27,714 bases of DNA from Muribaculaceae bacterium (GCA_024400895.1 JAKSMA010000003.1:1-27714); one strand, 5' to 3'. Shown: positions 1 to 8,678, counted from the stretch's first letter. Program-made: numbers and translations. Notes: generated from the letters alone by a model not told the origin.

Positions 1-107
1 GTCATAATATATTATGTATCTATAGATTGCAATTTCCGACTGCAAAATTACAACAAATTCTCCATGCATGCAAAGTAAGCGACTTGGTGTTTGACCCTTT
101 TCCTGAG

Positions 108-139
108 TTTGCCTATATCGTGAAATTTGCTTAACTTTG
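108..139 (+). promoter_or_regulatory. Bacteroidetes-type promoter of the beta-helix gene
   Basis: TTTG at 108-111 and TAACTTTG at 132-139 are separated by 20 bp. This matches the Bacteroidetes sigma-ABfr consensus (TTTG, 19-21 bp, TAnnTTTG). The expected start of transcription is about 35 bp before the ATG at 181. Sequence match only. Confidence 0.65.
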
Positions 140-180
140 GTCCTGAAATTTATTCACATTTTTAATTTATTCATACGCTT

Positions 181-1581
181 ATGAAAAAGATTTTTACTTT
201 TTTCTTTGCTGCTGCTATTAGCGCAACAGCATTTGCTCAAGGTTTTGTTTCGCCAGGCAATGGCACGACCTACACGCTTGCCGACCTCGCAAAGATTGAA
301 GGTACAGGTGTGTCGATGGTGGAAGGCGCTTGGCAACTCGATGCCGCTTTCACCATTTCTGACGGCGACGTTCTGAAGATTCAAAACAATGAAGTCGTTA
401 AATTCAACCAAGGTATTCAGGTGGAAGTGCAAGGCACACTCAATTGCGCTCCAGCCGACACCGCACTCGTTACTGCTGTAGAGGGGACCACTCCTAAGGG
501 CTTCCGCATGTATAGCGATAATGCAAAGGCTGTGCTCAAAAACACTCGTTTTGAATACGTGGGCTTCACTTTCGGCGCTGCTAATGGCAACATCAAGGCA
601 GAAAATTGCACATTCTATAAAAACAACGCTTCTATCGCAAGTGGCGCCGCCATCAACTTTAGCGCAAGCGGCACAGGCAATGTGATTGACCGTTGCAACT
701 TCCTTGAAGGCGCTACTGCTGCTGTGGGCAATGGTGCTAACACCCCAATCGGTATTAAGATTACCAACAGTTATTTCTACGCCAACAACAGCAAGAATTC
801 TAACCGTCCACAAATCAACCTTACCAGCTATGGCACTGAAGATGTGGAAATTTCTAACAATGTCATCATTGGCGGACACTACACCAAGGTGGGCGGTATT
901 GCTTTGAGCAACATGTTGGGCTACAGCTATTCTAATAAGGTGGTAGTGAAAAACAATCTGGTGAAAGAAAACCGCTACGGTATCAATATGACTGGCCCAA
1001 TGAATATTGAAATCGTGGACAACGACATTATCGACAACATCTACGAAACCAATGCCAACAATGGCGGTAGCGCTATCAGCCTCTACGACTCTGCAGGCAA
1101 GGGTAAGGTGCTCGTGAAGGGTAACTTGATGCAAAACAACCTTTGGGGTATTACAGTTATCGGCGCTCCTGCAGTGAATGCCGGTAAGGTGGAAGACCCT
1201 GCTGCCGAAGACTACAACCCAGGAGAAAATGTGTTTATCAACAATGGTAATGGTGGCGTGCTCTACGACCTCTACAACAATGGCACCAGCACCGTTTACG
1301 CGCAAGGCAACATCTGGAATGTGGAAGTTCAAGACAGCGCAAGCATTGAGCAAGTGGTGTTCCATAAGGTTGATAACCCTGACCTCGGTTTGGTTATCTT
1401 CATGCCTGCTGGCAAGGTGGAACCAACTTCTGTTACCGACGTGATGACTTCTGCGCCAGTTGAAGCAGTTCGCTACATCGACCTCATGGGTCGTGAAAGC
1501 GCTGTTCCATTCGAAGGTGTGAACATTGTAGTGACTCGCTACACCGACGGCACCGTTTCAGCTGTTAAGCAACTCCGCTAA
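181..1581 (+). CDS. Secreted right-handed parallel beta-helix protein with degenerate C-terminal sorting-like tail
   Basis: This 466-aa protein starts with a clear signal peptide (MKK, hydrophobic stretch, cleavage after AFA at about residue 19). The body, about residues 60-380, has many short N-rich turns such as NNVIIGG, NNLVKEN and DNDIIDN spaced about 20-30 residues apart. That is typical of right-handed parallel beta-helix (NosD/pectate-lyase-like) folds. I see no catalytic signature, so a lyase or hydrolase activity cannot be claimed. The last about 40 residues (RYIDLMGRES, then NIVVTRYTDG and KQLR) resemble the end of type A type IX secretion sorting domains (Y-D-x-x-G-R, G-x-Y-I-V, DG, K-x-x-x). 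The match is degenerate, as is common in gut Bacteroidales that lack the system. It has its own promoter and a hairpin about 40 bp downstream. Likely periplasmic or surface-exposed; substrate unknown. Confidence 0.8.
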   Translation: MKKIFTFFFAAAISATAFAQGFVSPGNGTTYTLADLAKIEGTGVSMVEGAWQLDAAFTISDGDVLKIQNNEVVKFNQGIQVEVQGTLNCAPADTALVTAVEGTTPKGFRMYSDNAKAVLKNTRFEYVGFTFGAANGNIKAENCTFYKNNASIASGAAINFSASGTGNVIDRCNFLEGATAAVGNGANTPIGIKITNSYFYANNSKNSNRPQINLTSYGTEDVEISNNVIIGGHYTKVGGIALSNMLGYSYSNKVVVKNNLVKENRYGINMTGPMNIEIVDNDIIDNIYETNANNGGSAISLYDSAGKGKVLVKGNLMQNNLWGITVIGAPAVNAGKVEDPAAEDYNPGENVFINNGNGGVLYDLYNNGTSTVYAQGNIWNVEVQDSASIEQVVFHKVDNPDLGLVIFMPAGKVEPTSVTDVMTSAPVEAVRYIDLMGRESAVPFEGVNIVVTRYTDGTVSAVKQLR

Positions 1582-1622
1582 TCGCTTCGTATTAGCAACT
1601 AAAAGAACTAACTCATAAATGT

Positions 1623-1662
1623 AAGAGGGGCAAGGGAACCGAAATCCCTTGCCCCTCTTTGT
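1623..1662 (+). terminator. Hairpin downstream of the beta-helix gene (copy 1 of a repeated palindrome)
   Basis: A perfect 15-bp stem pairs 1623-1637 with 1645-1659 around a 7-nt loop. Only three T residues follow directly, so it is a moderate intrinsic terminator at best. Nearly the same palindrome recurs at 3728-3762, on the other side of hipBA. Confidence 0.6.
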
Positions 1663-1757
1663 GCTTTGGTCCAAGAAATAAATGCACTTTCCGGGTTAAA
1701 ATTGCTCAATATTCAACATTTTCGCTGCTGCTATGCATTTATTTCAAAAATGATGCG

Positions 1758-1765
1758 TAATTTTG
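1758..1765 (+). promoter_or_regulatory. Possible -7 element of the hipBA promoter
   Basis: TAATTTTG fits TAnnTTTG and lies about 85 bp before the hipB start. I see no good TTTG at the expected upstream spacing. The AT-rich stretch 1766-1849 may hold HipB operator sites, but I could not define an inverted repeat there. Confidence 0.35.
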
Positions 1766-1849
1766 TGGTTGTAAATATAAGCACAATATAAAATAGCTTG
1801 TAAAATAATCTATAAAATATATTGCAGTTTAAATTAAAATAATAAGATT

Positions 1850-2158
1850 ATGGTTGACTATTACGAATATTCCATACCAGAATTGATAAAGCTGCTGGGA
1901 GCAAGATTCAAAGACTACCGTCTGCGTAGTAACATGACGCAGAGAGACGTTTCAGAGCAATCAGGCATTACCATAACAACAATTCACAAATTCGAGAACG
2001 GCAAGTCGGGCAACATTTCGCTTGGAACGTTCCTGTTGCTGATGAAGGCTATCGGCCAGATAGAAGCTCTTGACGATTTTATGCCCGAACTACCAGAATC
2101 CGCATATCTCATCAAGTCAGAAAAGAAGGTTCAACGAATAAGACACAAGAAATCATGA
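1850..2158 (+). CDS. hipB: HipB-like XRE-family antitoxin/transcriptional regulator
   Basis: This 102-aa protein has a Cro/C1-type helix-turn-helix at about residues 15-70. The motif NMTQRDVSEQSGIT followed by TIHKFENGKS is the standard XRE recognition region. In HipBA modules the antitoxin binds the toxin kinase and represses the shared promoter. Here the stop overlaps the next gene's start by 4 bp (ATGA at 2155-2158), which shows translational coupling to hipA and supports the pairing. The tail is basic (KKVQRIRHKKS). Codon choice is more AT-rich than in the flanking genes, which suggests horizontal acquisition. Confidence 0.85.
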   Translation: MVDYYEYSIPELIKLLGARFKDYRLRSNMTQRDVSEQSGITITTIHKFENGKSGNISLGTFLLLMKAIGQIEALDDFMPELPESAYLIKSEKKVQRIRHKKS

Positions 2159-3654
2159 TAACAAGCTCACTTAAAATACAGCTCTGGGGCAAGGAAATCG
2201 GTCGGTTGTCGTGGGATGGAAGGAAAGGCGTTTCGTACTTCGATTTCAATCCTGCTATTATCGGTAGCGAGCTTGATCCTTTCCCCATCATCGCTTCCAC
2301 CAAGTCGGCAGCAAGCCGTCGTCCTATCATAGGCGACAAGGAAAAGAAACTTTACCGCAAACTGCCACCTTTCCTTGCCGATTCTCTTCCTGACGCTTGG
2401 GGAAACCAAGTATTCGAATGTTGGAGAATACAGAACGGCATCCGTGACCATGAAATCACACCTCTTGACATCCTCTCATTTATTGGCAAGCGAGGAATGG
2501 GGGCCTTGGAGTTTGTTCCGGAATCATCAGGCATAAAGCAATCCGAACATCTCAATATGAAAGCATTGACAGATTTGGCTCAAAAGATATTCACTGAACG
2601 AGAGAACGTAAAGATAATGCCAGAAGAGTCACTGACGATGCAATCCTTGATAGCCGTTGGCACCTCAGCCGGTGGCAGACAGCCTAAAGCCATCATTGCC
2701 GTAAATCCAAAGACAGGAGAGATGAGAAGCGGACAGATAGCTGGCCAGAAAGGTTTTGAGTATTGCATTCTGAAATTTGGTGACCCAGCACGTTCGTCTG
2801 CCGAACTTGAAATGGCTTATTATAAAATGGCAACAGCAGCAGGAGTCAGCATGATGCCATGCAAGCTTATTGAAGTGGAAGGACAGCAACACTTCATAAC
2901 GCATCGTTTCGATCGTGACGAAGAACGCAAGATTCACATGCAGACACTGGCAGCCTTATACCCCGAAGCAGATAGCTACGAGCTACTGCTTATGGTATGT
3001 CGCAAGATGCGACTTCCTGAATCCACCCAGGAAGAAGTATTCCGTCGAATGGTGTTCAACATCCTTGCAAACAACACAGACGACCACAACAAGAACTTCT
3101 CTTTCCTGATGGACGAAAACGGCCGTTGGCAGTTGTCTCCAGCATACGACATGACCTATATCTTCAATGTGGGAGGCTACCTTCCTGATACTATGCACTG
3201 CCTTATGATGCAAGGAAAGCTGCAAGGTCAAACAAAAGAAGATGCTCTTACACTCGCCAAAGACAATGGTATCAGAAAGGCAGAAACCATTATCAACGAG
3301 GTTGCTTCTGCTATCTGCAAGTTTCGCACATACGCAGAAGAATGCGGTGTAGGTCAGCAATGGATTTGTGCTGTTGAAACATGCTTGAACAAGCATTTGT
3401 CGGATTGGGGCATCTTGCCTGACAGCAGTTCACCATCATTTGAGATTGATGGCATACTGTATGAGAATGTTCGTGTAGAGCAAACATACAAAGGCAATTT
3501 CCATCTTCTTTGCGAGACACAAGGAAAAGTGCGTAAGTTTGTTATATCAAAAAACAAAGCAGCGTATGCAGAGATTGAAGAAACAGGTTCGTCCAGCCTC
3601 TCAACAGAACAACTGCGCAAACTGGTAGAAACCTACCTTGCTAGGAGAATATAG
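2155..3654 (+). CDS. hipA: HipA-family serine/threonine kinase toxin
   Basis: This 499-aa protein has the HipA architecture. An N-terminal HipA_N-type region (about 1-125) includes LADSLPDAWGNQV. The conserved loop GTSAGGRQPKA lies at about residues 169-179; by family analogy the serine there (S171) corresponds to the autophosphorylated loop serine of E. coli HipA. The kinase core includes RFDRD near residue 250, the catalytic-loop motif NNTDDHNKN with D309, and the metal-binding motif SPAYDM with D332. Both key aspartates are present, so the kinase should be active. Known HipA proteins phosphorylate aminoacyl-tRNA synthetases and induce growth arrest; the target here is unknown. It is longer than E. 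coli HipA (440 aa), with an unassigned tail of about 80 residues rich in beta-type sequence. It is coupled to the antitoxin gene by a 4-bp overlap. Confidence 0.88.
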   Translation: MITSSLKIQLWGKEIGRLSWDGRKGVSYFDFNPAIIGSELDPFPIIASTKSAASRRPIIGDKEKKLYRKLPPFLADSLPDAWGNQVFECWRIQNGIRDHEITPLDILSFIGKRGMGALEFVPESSGIKQSEHLNMKALTDLAQKIFTERENVKIMPEESLTMQSLIAVGTSAGGRQPKAIIAVNPKTGEMRSGQIAGQKGFEYCILKFGDPARSSAELEMAYYKMATAAGVSMMPCKLIEVEGQQHFITHRFDRDEERKIHMQTLAALYPEADSYELLLMVCRKMRLPESTQEEVFRRMVFNILANNTDDHNKNFSFLMDENGRWQLSPAYDMTYIFNVGGYLPDTMHCLMMQGKLQGQTKEDALTLAKDNGIRKAETIINEVASAICKFRTYAEECGVGQQWICAVETCLNKHLSDWGILPDSSSPSFEIDGILYENVRVEQTYKGNFHLLCETQGKVRKFVISKNKAAYAEIEETGSSSLSTEQLRKLVETYLARRI

Positions 3655-3667
3655 ATATTGATAAAGG

Positions 3668-3689
3668 GCGGCTTCGGTCGCACTTTTTT
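3668..3689 (+). terminator. Intrinsic terminator of hipBA
   Basis: GCGGC and GTCGC pair around a TTCG tetraloop (3668-3681). Six T residues follow at 3684-3689. It lies 13 bp after the hipA stop. Confidence 0.6.
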
Positions 3690-3727
3690 GTTCGCCCAGC
3701 ACCGAACGTACTACCACCCCGATATTC

Positions 3728-3762
3728 AAGAGGGGCAAGGGAATCGGAATCCTTGCCCCTCT
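3728..3762 (+). repeat. Hairpin copy 2, near-identical to 1623-1659
   Basis: A 12-bp perfect stem pairs 3729-3740 with 3751-3762. Over 36 aligned positions it differs from the copy at 1623-1658 by two substitutions and one missing base. The two copies bracket the hipBA module. No T-run follows, so it is probably not the hipBA terminator itself. Confidence 0.7.
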
Positions 3763-3809
3763 CGTTCGTTAGATTTAACAGATGGGCTGGCTGTGTGAAT
3801 GGAGGATTG

Positions 3810-3985
3810 TTATCGCGGACTTTCAGCCCGCTTTGGTAGGGGGGCATTCCTGTTCCCCGGCCTACGCGTTCCGCTCCGACCGGGGTTATCGTTCGCTTAC
3901 GCTCACATGTCGGGCCTTCAGCCCTATTGCGGATGTCCCGACTGAGCGTCTCTTCACCGCGCTCGCTTATGCGATATGACACAGC
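3810..3985. repeat. G+C-rich palindromic intergenic segment (REP-like)
   Basis: This non-coding stretch holds a series of small palindromes: GCGG/CCCGC around 3815-3831, CCCCGG 3855-3860 with CCGGGG 3880-3885, and GTCGGG 3909-3914 with CCCGAC 3937-3942. It also repeats the phrase 'ttcagccc' twice. Open frames across it on both strands show no domain and no plausible start region, so I treat it as non-coding repeat DNA. The rest of 3763-4100 shows nothing further that I recognise. Confidence 0.4.
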
Positions 3986-4105
3986 CTTACTCGTTTGTTT
4001 ATTGACATTTCGTTATGCTAATATTGGTGAAAAGTGTTTCTGCTTTTTTTGTTGAGTGGGTTTGTAAGTGCTTGATTGATTGTGATGTGGTTTGGGTTTT
4101 GAATG

Positions 4106-4147
4106 AAAAAATGGCTAAAGAGAACCGTCCCCTTTAGCCATTTTTTT
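4106..4147 (-). terminator. Terminator of the BspA-like gene, overlapping its stop codon
   Basis: A 15-bp perfect stem pairs 4106-4120 with 4132-4146 around an 11-nt loop. On the minus strand the stem ends in an A/T-rich run giving a U-tract. The TAA stop codon (4146-4148) is partly inside the stem. Confidence 0.75.
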
Positions 4148-7100
4148 ACTGGGCGAGGATGAGGTTGATGAGTGCTGTGACGTCGCTCACGTTCACCACA
4201 CCGTTGCCGTCGATGTCGGCTCGGTTTTGTGGCCAGGTTGTGGTGCCGAGGATGTGGTTGATGAGTGCAGTGACATCACTCACATTCACCATGCCGTTGC
4301 CGTCGACGTCGCCCTTCAGGCTGTCGGCTTCGAATACCACTGTGAATTTCTCGTTTTGTCGCGAGCCTAAATAGAGGTAACCCATGCCGTCGGTTATTTT
4401 TTTGCTTCCGATATAGAAATTACCGGGCTCAGATGTTACTGTGGGCAGATAATAATACATGCCTTTAGATGGATCGGTGGTGATGGTATCGCCATTCACA
4501 CCGAATATGTATTTTGTGAGTGTTGGGTTTTCGGTGTGGCGAGCCAAACGATAGTGGTTGTTAAGCGTGTAGTCGGAGAGGATTACGCCATAGTTTTTGG
4601 GCGTTTTGCCAATGCGCTTTGCATAGGCTTTTCCGTAATTGGAGTTGTAGTTGTCTATCATCCACGCCTTCAGTCCTGATGCGTCCCAGTCGACGGGATA
4701 GTTCACTGCCACGCAGGCGGTGTGGTCTGCACTGTGGAAATAGGCGTCGATTTGGTCAACAGGTTTTTTCGTGCTTGGCGAGGTGGCTGCGCACTTGCCC
4801 ATCACAGTTTGATAGGTGGGAAGTTGAGTCCATGGCACATAGCACACGAAGTTTGCTGCATTGGCACCGAAGAAATCAACCGATGCACATGCCCATGTTG
4901 CGCCATAGGTAGGCTCGATGAAGAGTTCGGTGAGATTACGGCAGTTGAAGAATGCGTATTTCCCGATGCTGGTGACGGTGGCTGGAACGGTGGCCTTAGT
5001 GATGCCAGAGCTCTGGAAGGCCGAAACGCCAATCTTCTCAAGGTGCTTCATATTTTGCAGGTTCACATTCTTGATACTTCCTGCACCAAAACAGCAGCTG
5101 TCGCCGATTTCGGTCATCAAGAATTTTCTATGTGTGCTGAGGGTTTGGTCGGTTTCGTAGTCCGCTACATCGTAGGTGGGTGAAGCATTGTTCACGAAAG
5201 CATTGTAGACATATTTTGCTTTACCTGCGTAAGTCACTCCATCACGGGTTATTGGAGTGGTGGAAATGATGGTCATGCGGTAGGGCGATGTTTCGTGAGC
5301 GTTGTTGATGGTGAAGTCGTAGGCGCCTTTTTTGATGGTGCTGAACTTGCCCCAGTATTGGTCGCCAGCAAATGCCTGAACGCTGCCTACTGGCACATAA
5401 AGTTTGCACATTGAATTTACTCCTTCAAACGCGGCGTTTTTGTCGTAGCCGACAAGCGACGCGTTGTTGACGATGAATTCCCAGAGACTTCGGCAATTCG
5501 ATATCGCGCTTCTGTCGAATCGAGTGACCGATGATGGAATCAGCAGTCTTGTGATATTTGTGCTGGCGAATGCGTATCCATACACATTTTTCACGCCATA
5601 AGGCAGAATCATGTCGCCCACAAGTCCTGAGTTGCTAAAAGCAGCATGATTAATTGTTTCCAAGCCTCGGTTCAATTTCACACTCTTGAGCATTTTCTGG
5701 TAACTAAAACCATGGGAGGTGCTAATGGCTTTGACGTTTTCACCAAATTCCACAGTGAATTTATGCTGCTGGATATCTTGGCCACCTTCGCGGTCAAATA
5801 TGTCGGTAACGCTGGTCACTGCATATTTTCTACCATTTCCTTCCACGTAATCTGGGATTACGAGAGTGCCCTCAAAATTGGTGGTGTCGACACGTGAAAC
5901 ATAGCATTCGCCGTCGTAGTTAACCCCGAAGAGTGTTACTGGTTTTGTGGCGCTGTAAAGGGAATAATAAACACGGCCACGCTTATTGGGGTTGCTCGTT
6001 GCACGGAAGTTAAGTGCGCTTATGTCATAAGTCAGATTGGTGGTAACTTTGATAGCTTTCCAGTCTTTCCACTGGGCTAAACTTTTATATCTGCTTTCAT
6101 TAGTGACATGTAAGCGATTTTTCGGGCAATTCAAGAACACATCTTCGCCCAACATCGGAGCACTGCTGTGTCCATTCACGGCCAAGTCGGCAAGGCTGGT
6201 GCAATTATAGAATGCTCTGGTCTGAATATCGCCTACTGAGGCTGGCAGACTCACGTAACTCAGTGAGCTACAACTTGCAAATGCGTTAGACCGGATGGTG
6301 TACGTTCCGTGAGGCAAGTGTACAGCCTTCACGCGGCATTGATAAAACGCCATTTCGCCCACATCCCAGAGCATTGGAGGGAAGTGCTCGTTGTGCAATT
6401 CGGTCCTTTCCAATCCTTCGGGGCAACGCAAAAGCGTGTGTTGTTCTTTGTTGTACAAGATGCCTTCCTTTGAAGAATAATTCGCATTGTTGGCGTTGAC
6501 GACGATTTGCTTCAGCGAGAAGCATCGCTCAAAAGCGCGTGTGTCGATGCTGGTGACGCTGGCAGGGATGTTGACCGATGGAAGCAGTCGGCAATCGAGG
6601 AATGCCGAGAAGCCGATGGTTTTCACACCCTCGCCCAGTGTGAGCGAATTGAGTGCGTCGCATCGAATGAAAGCATGTTGGTCGATAGTGGCGGCCTTGG
6701 TCTTGAACGTGGTGAGTGATGAGCAGTCGGCAAAGGCATTCTTTCCGATGCGCTCAATATAGGTGCTATTGGAGAGGTCTACCGATTTCAGTTTTGTCTC
6801 GCGATAGCACGCCGAGTCGGCGATGGCTGTTAGTTTATACTGATAGGTGCCGATAGTGTACATACCCGCACTCGTTGCTGGGGTGTAGGCGCCATTTTTC
6901 GATGAGGCCATATTATCGCAATCAATGCCCACAAGAGTCACGCTTCCGGGCCAAGTGAGAGTTGCGCTGCTGGTCACGTTGAGGCAGGTTTCGTCGCTGC
7001 CAATGAGGTCGCACGCATATTTCGACTTTGTGACGTAAGTAAACTTCTGGAAAGCCGACTTGGCTTTGTATTTTTCTACAGAGTTATGGTCGAGTTTCGA

Positions 7101-7610
7101 CACATAAAGATTCATGCCGGCATTGTTGGGGAATGCACTGCTGTTGAAAATAAACCCTGTGGGATCGGGCAGTGCCATGTACACATATTTCAGGCTGGTA
7201 CACCCTGCAAAGGCGTTGCTGCTGATGTTGGTAACCGAACTCGGAATTTTTACTCGCGTCAACTTTGTGCAGCCATTGAAAGCATTGGCGTAGATGGTGT
7301 GTACACCATAAGGTATCTGCACTTCAGTGATATTGGTGGCGCCAGCGAATGCCGAAGCTTCAATATCGGTGACTTTGCAATATTCTCCACCTCCGATGGG
7401 TGCCCAAGGAATGGATGCCACGAGATTTTGAGCCGACTTGCCTGAGCTGCTCAAACCTGTTAATGACACTTCAGCGCGCTGGGTGGATGTCGCTGCATAC
7501 TTTACGCGATAGGTGAAATAGCCATAGGAGAATGTTTCGCCCACGGCAGGAGCGGCAGCGGCGCCGATAGCCACCACCATCATCAAGATCAATAGTCCTA
7601 AATGTTTCAT
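4146..7610 (-). CDS. BspA-like leucine-rich-repeat surface protein with C-terminal dockerin-like repeats
   Basis: This 1154-aa protein opens with a signal peptide (MKHLGLLILMMVVAIGAAAA). At least four blocks of BspA/LRR_5-type repeats follow at about 55-160, 270-490, 600-760 and 850-950. Each repeat has the pattern 'I...AFxxCxxLxxVxIPxSVTxIxxxAF', for example NAFAGCTSLKYV and AFYNCTSLADL. The blocks are separated by beta-rich linkers that start with phrases such as 'YDFTINN' and 'YDISALNF'. The last about 55 residues carry two dockerin-type I-like calcium loops, GDVDGNGMVNVSDV and ADIDGNGVVNVSDV, each followed by TALIN and a short helix. BspA proteins are known adhesins that bind host matrix or other bacteria. 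The dockerin-like tail may aid folding or attachment; no cohesin is visible here. Monocistronic, with its own promoter and terminator. Confidence 0.88.
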   Translation of the reverse strand: MKHLGLLILMMVVAIGAAAAPAVGETFSYGYFTYRVKYAATSTQRAEVSLTGLSSSGKSAQNLVASIPWAPIGGGEYCKVTDIEASAFAGATNITEVQIPYGVHTIYANAFNGCTKLTRVKIPSSVTNISSNAFAGCTSLKYVYMALPDPTGFIFNSSAFPNNAGMNLYVSKLDHNSVEKYKAKSAFQKFTYVTKSKYACDLIGSDETCLNVTSSATLTWPGSVTLVGIDCDNMASSKNGAYTPATSAGMYTIGTYQYKLTAIADSACYRETKLKSVDLSNSTYIERIGKNAFADCSSLTTFKTKAATIDQHAFIRCDALNSLTLGEGVKTIGFSAFLDCRLLPSVNIPASVTSIDTRAFERCFSLKQIVVNANNANYSSKEGILYNKEQHTLLRCPEGLERTELHNEHFPPMLWDVGEMAFYQCRVKAVHLPHGTYTIRSNAFASCSSLSYVSLPASVGDIQTRAFYNCTSLADLAVNGHSSAPMLGEDVFLNCPKNRLHVTNESRYKSLAQWKDWKAIKVTTNLTYDISALNFRATSNPNKRGRVYYSLYSATKPVTLFGVNYDGECYVSRVDTTNFEGTLVIPDYVEGNGRKYAVTSVTDIFDREGGQDIQQHKFTVEFGENVKAISTSHGFSYQKMLKSVKLNRGLETINHAAFSNSGLVGDMILPYGVKNVYGYAFASTNITRLLIPSSVTRFDRSAISNCRSLWEFIVNNASLVGYDKNAAFEGVNSMCKLYVPVGSVQAFAGDQYWGKFSTIKKGAYDFTINNAHETSPYRMTIISTTPITRDGVTYAGKAKYVYNAFVNNASPTYDVADYETDQTLSTHRKFLMTEIGDSCCFGAGSIKNVNLQNMKHLEKIGVSAFQSSGITKATVPATVTSIGKYAFFNCRNLTELFIEPTYGATWACASVDFFGANAANFVCYVPWTQLPTYQTVMGKCAATSPSTKKPVDQIDAYFHSADHTACVAVNYPVDWDASGLKAWMIDNYNSNYGKAYAKRIGKTPKNYGVILSDYTLNNHYRLARHTENPTLTKYIFGVNGDTITTDPSKGMYYYLPTVTSEPGNFYIGSKKITDGMGYLYLGSRQNEKFTVVFEADSLKGDVDGNGMVNVSDVTALINHILGTTTWPQNRADIDGNGVVNVSDVTALINLILAQ

Positions 7611-7698
7611 ATATAAATATGTAGTTTTTTATCTTGGAAAGTTATCTGTAGAGTCGATAATGCTCTACTCCCAGATTCTATCAAAATGCTTTGACCTA

Positions 7699-7731
7699 CA
7701 AAAATAATTAAAAATGTGCATATGATGCAAA
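7699..7731 (-). promoter_or_regulatory. Promoter of the BspA-like gene
   Basis: Read on the minus strand, TTTG (7731-7728) and TATTTTTG (7706-7699) are separated by 21 bp, matching the Bacteroidetes consensus. The untranslated leader before the ATG at 7610 would be about 80 nt. Confidence 0.6.
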
Positions 7732-7788
7732 TGTCACGCTTTTTTTTTGATTGGCGGCTTCGGCTTCAAGAGAGATAAGGACGGATTT

Positions 7789-7819
7789 TTTGATTTATTT
7801 GCATTTTTGTTTATCTTTG
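7789..7819 (+). promoter_or_regulatory. Promoter of the metallo-beta-lactamase-fold gene
   Basis: TTTG at 7789-7792 and TATCTTTG at 7812-7819 are separated by 19 bp. The gene starts at 7894, about 70 nt downstream. Confidence 0.6.
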
Positions 7820-7893
7820 CATGATTGTAATGCCCTCTTCGTGCGCTTTGGTCACAAAAGGGGGTGAAGAAGCGATAATTTGATACTACCAAA

Positions 7894-8619
7894 ATGAAGA
7901 GAACCCTATTACTCGTTGCACTTATGATTACCTCGATGATGAATGCCGTGCAGGCTGAAGATGTGTTTACCACTAAAAATGGCAAAAAAGTTGAATTTGT
8001 GGCAGTGAAGCATGCCAGCATCAGAATCATCTACGATGATAAGGAAATTGAGATTGACCCTGTGACCAAACTGCCTCCAGTCACCGATTATGCCACCTTC
8101 CCCAAGGCCGACTACATCTTTGTGACCCACGAGCACTTCGACCACTGCGATGCCGAAGCTGTGAAAGCGCTCAGCAAAGAAGGTACAAAGGTGGTTGCTA
8201 ACGCCAACTCTGCCAAGATTCTTGGTTTGGGCGAAGTGATGAAGAATGGCGACAAGAAGCAACTTGCTCCCGACATTACCGTGGAGGCTGTGCCTGCCTA
8301 CAACACCTCGGAAGGCAAAACCCAATTCCACCCCCAAGGTCGCGACAATGGCTACATTCTCTCGCTCGACGGTTTCCGCATCTACATAGCAGGCGACACT
8401 GAAGACATTCCAGAAATGGCGAATGTCAGCGACATAGATGTGGCATTTATGCCATGCAACCAGCCATTCACCATGCTCCCTCAGCAATTGGCAAAAGCGG
8501 CTGCGATGGTGAAGCCTAAAGTGCTCTTCCCATATCACCTCAGCGAAACCAGCGTCGATGAGATTTGTGCCCAACTTCAAGGCCTCGATATCGACACTCG
8601 CATCCGCAGCTACAAGTGA
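7894..8619 (+). CDS. Secreted metallo-beta-lactamase-fold hydrolase (UlaG-like)
   Basis: This 241-aa protein has a signal peptide (MKRTLLLVALMITSMMNAVQA). A metallo-beta-lactamase fold follows, with the metal-binding motif THEHFDH (H79, H81, D83, H84), a bridging aspartate in AGDTED (D168) and a late histidine in PYHLSE (H215). The compact size and 'GYILSLDGFRIYIAGDT' layout resemble the UlaG-like/beta-lactamase superfamily domain proteins rather than true beta-lactamases. The substrate cannot be read from sequence. The signal peptide points to the periplasm, unlike cytoplasmic UlaG. It sits upstream of the Cys-rich precursor, but a separate -7 element between them suggests an independent transcript. 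Residues 20-65 form a small N-terminal beta region, as is usual for this family. Confidence 0.8.
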   Translation: MKRTLLLVALMITSMMNAVQAEDVFTTKNGKKVEFVAVKHASIRIIYDDKEIEIDPVTKLPPVTDYATFPKADYIFVTHEHFDHCDAEAVKALSKEGTKVVANANSAKILGLGEVMKNGDKKQLAPDITVEAVPAYNTSEGKTQFHPQGRDNGYILSLDGFRIYIAGDTEDIPEMANVSDIDVAFMPCNQPFTMLPQQLAKAAAMVKPKVLFPYHLSETSVDEICAQLQGLDIDTRIRSYK

Positions 8620-8678
8620 TAGGGTGCAACGGCAAAAGTTATGCATTAAGAATTATATGAAGCAGTGGCTTTTTTGCC

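Noticed and set aside
154..1365. Long minus-strand open frame across the beta-helix gene
   Set aside because: It lies antisense to a gene with a signal peptide, promoter and consistent fold, and its protein shows no domain. Codon-structure shadow.
3641..3982. 113-aa minus-strand frame and 65-aa plus-strand frame in the G+C-rich segment
   Set aside because: They cross palindromic repeat DNA, show no recognisable domain and have no good start context.
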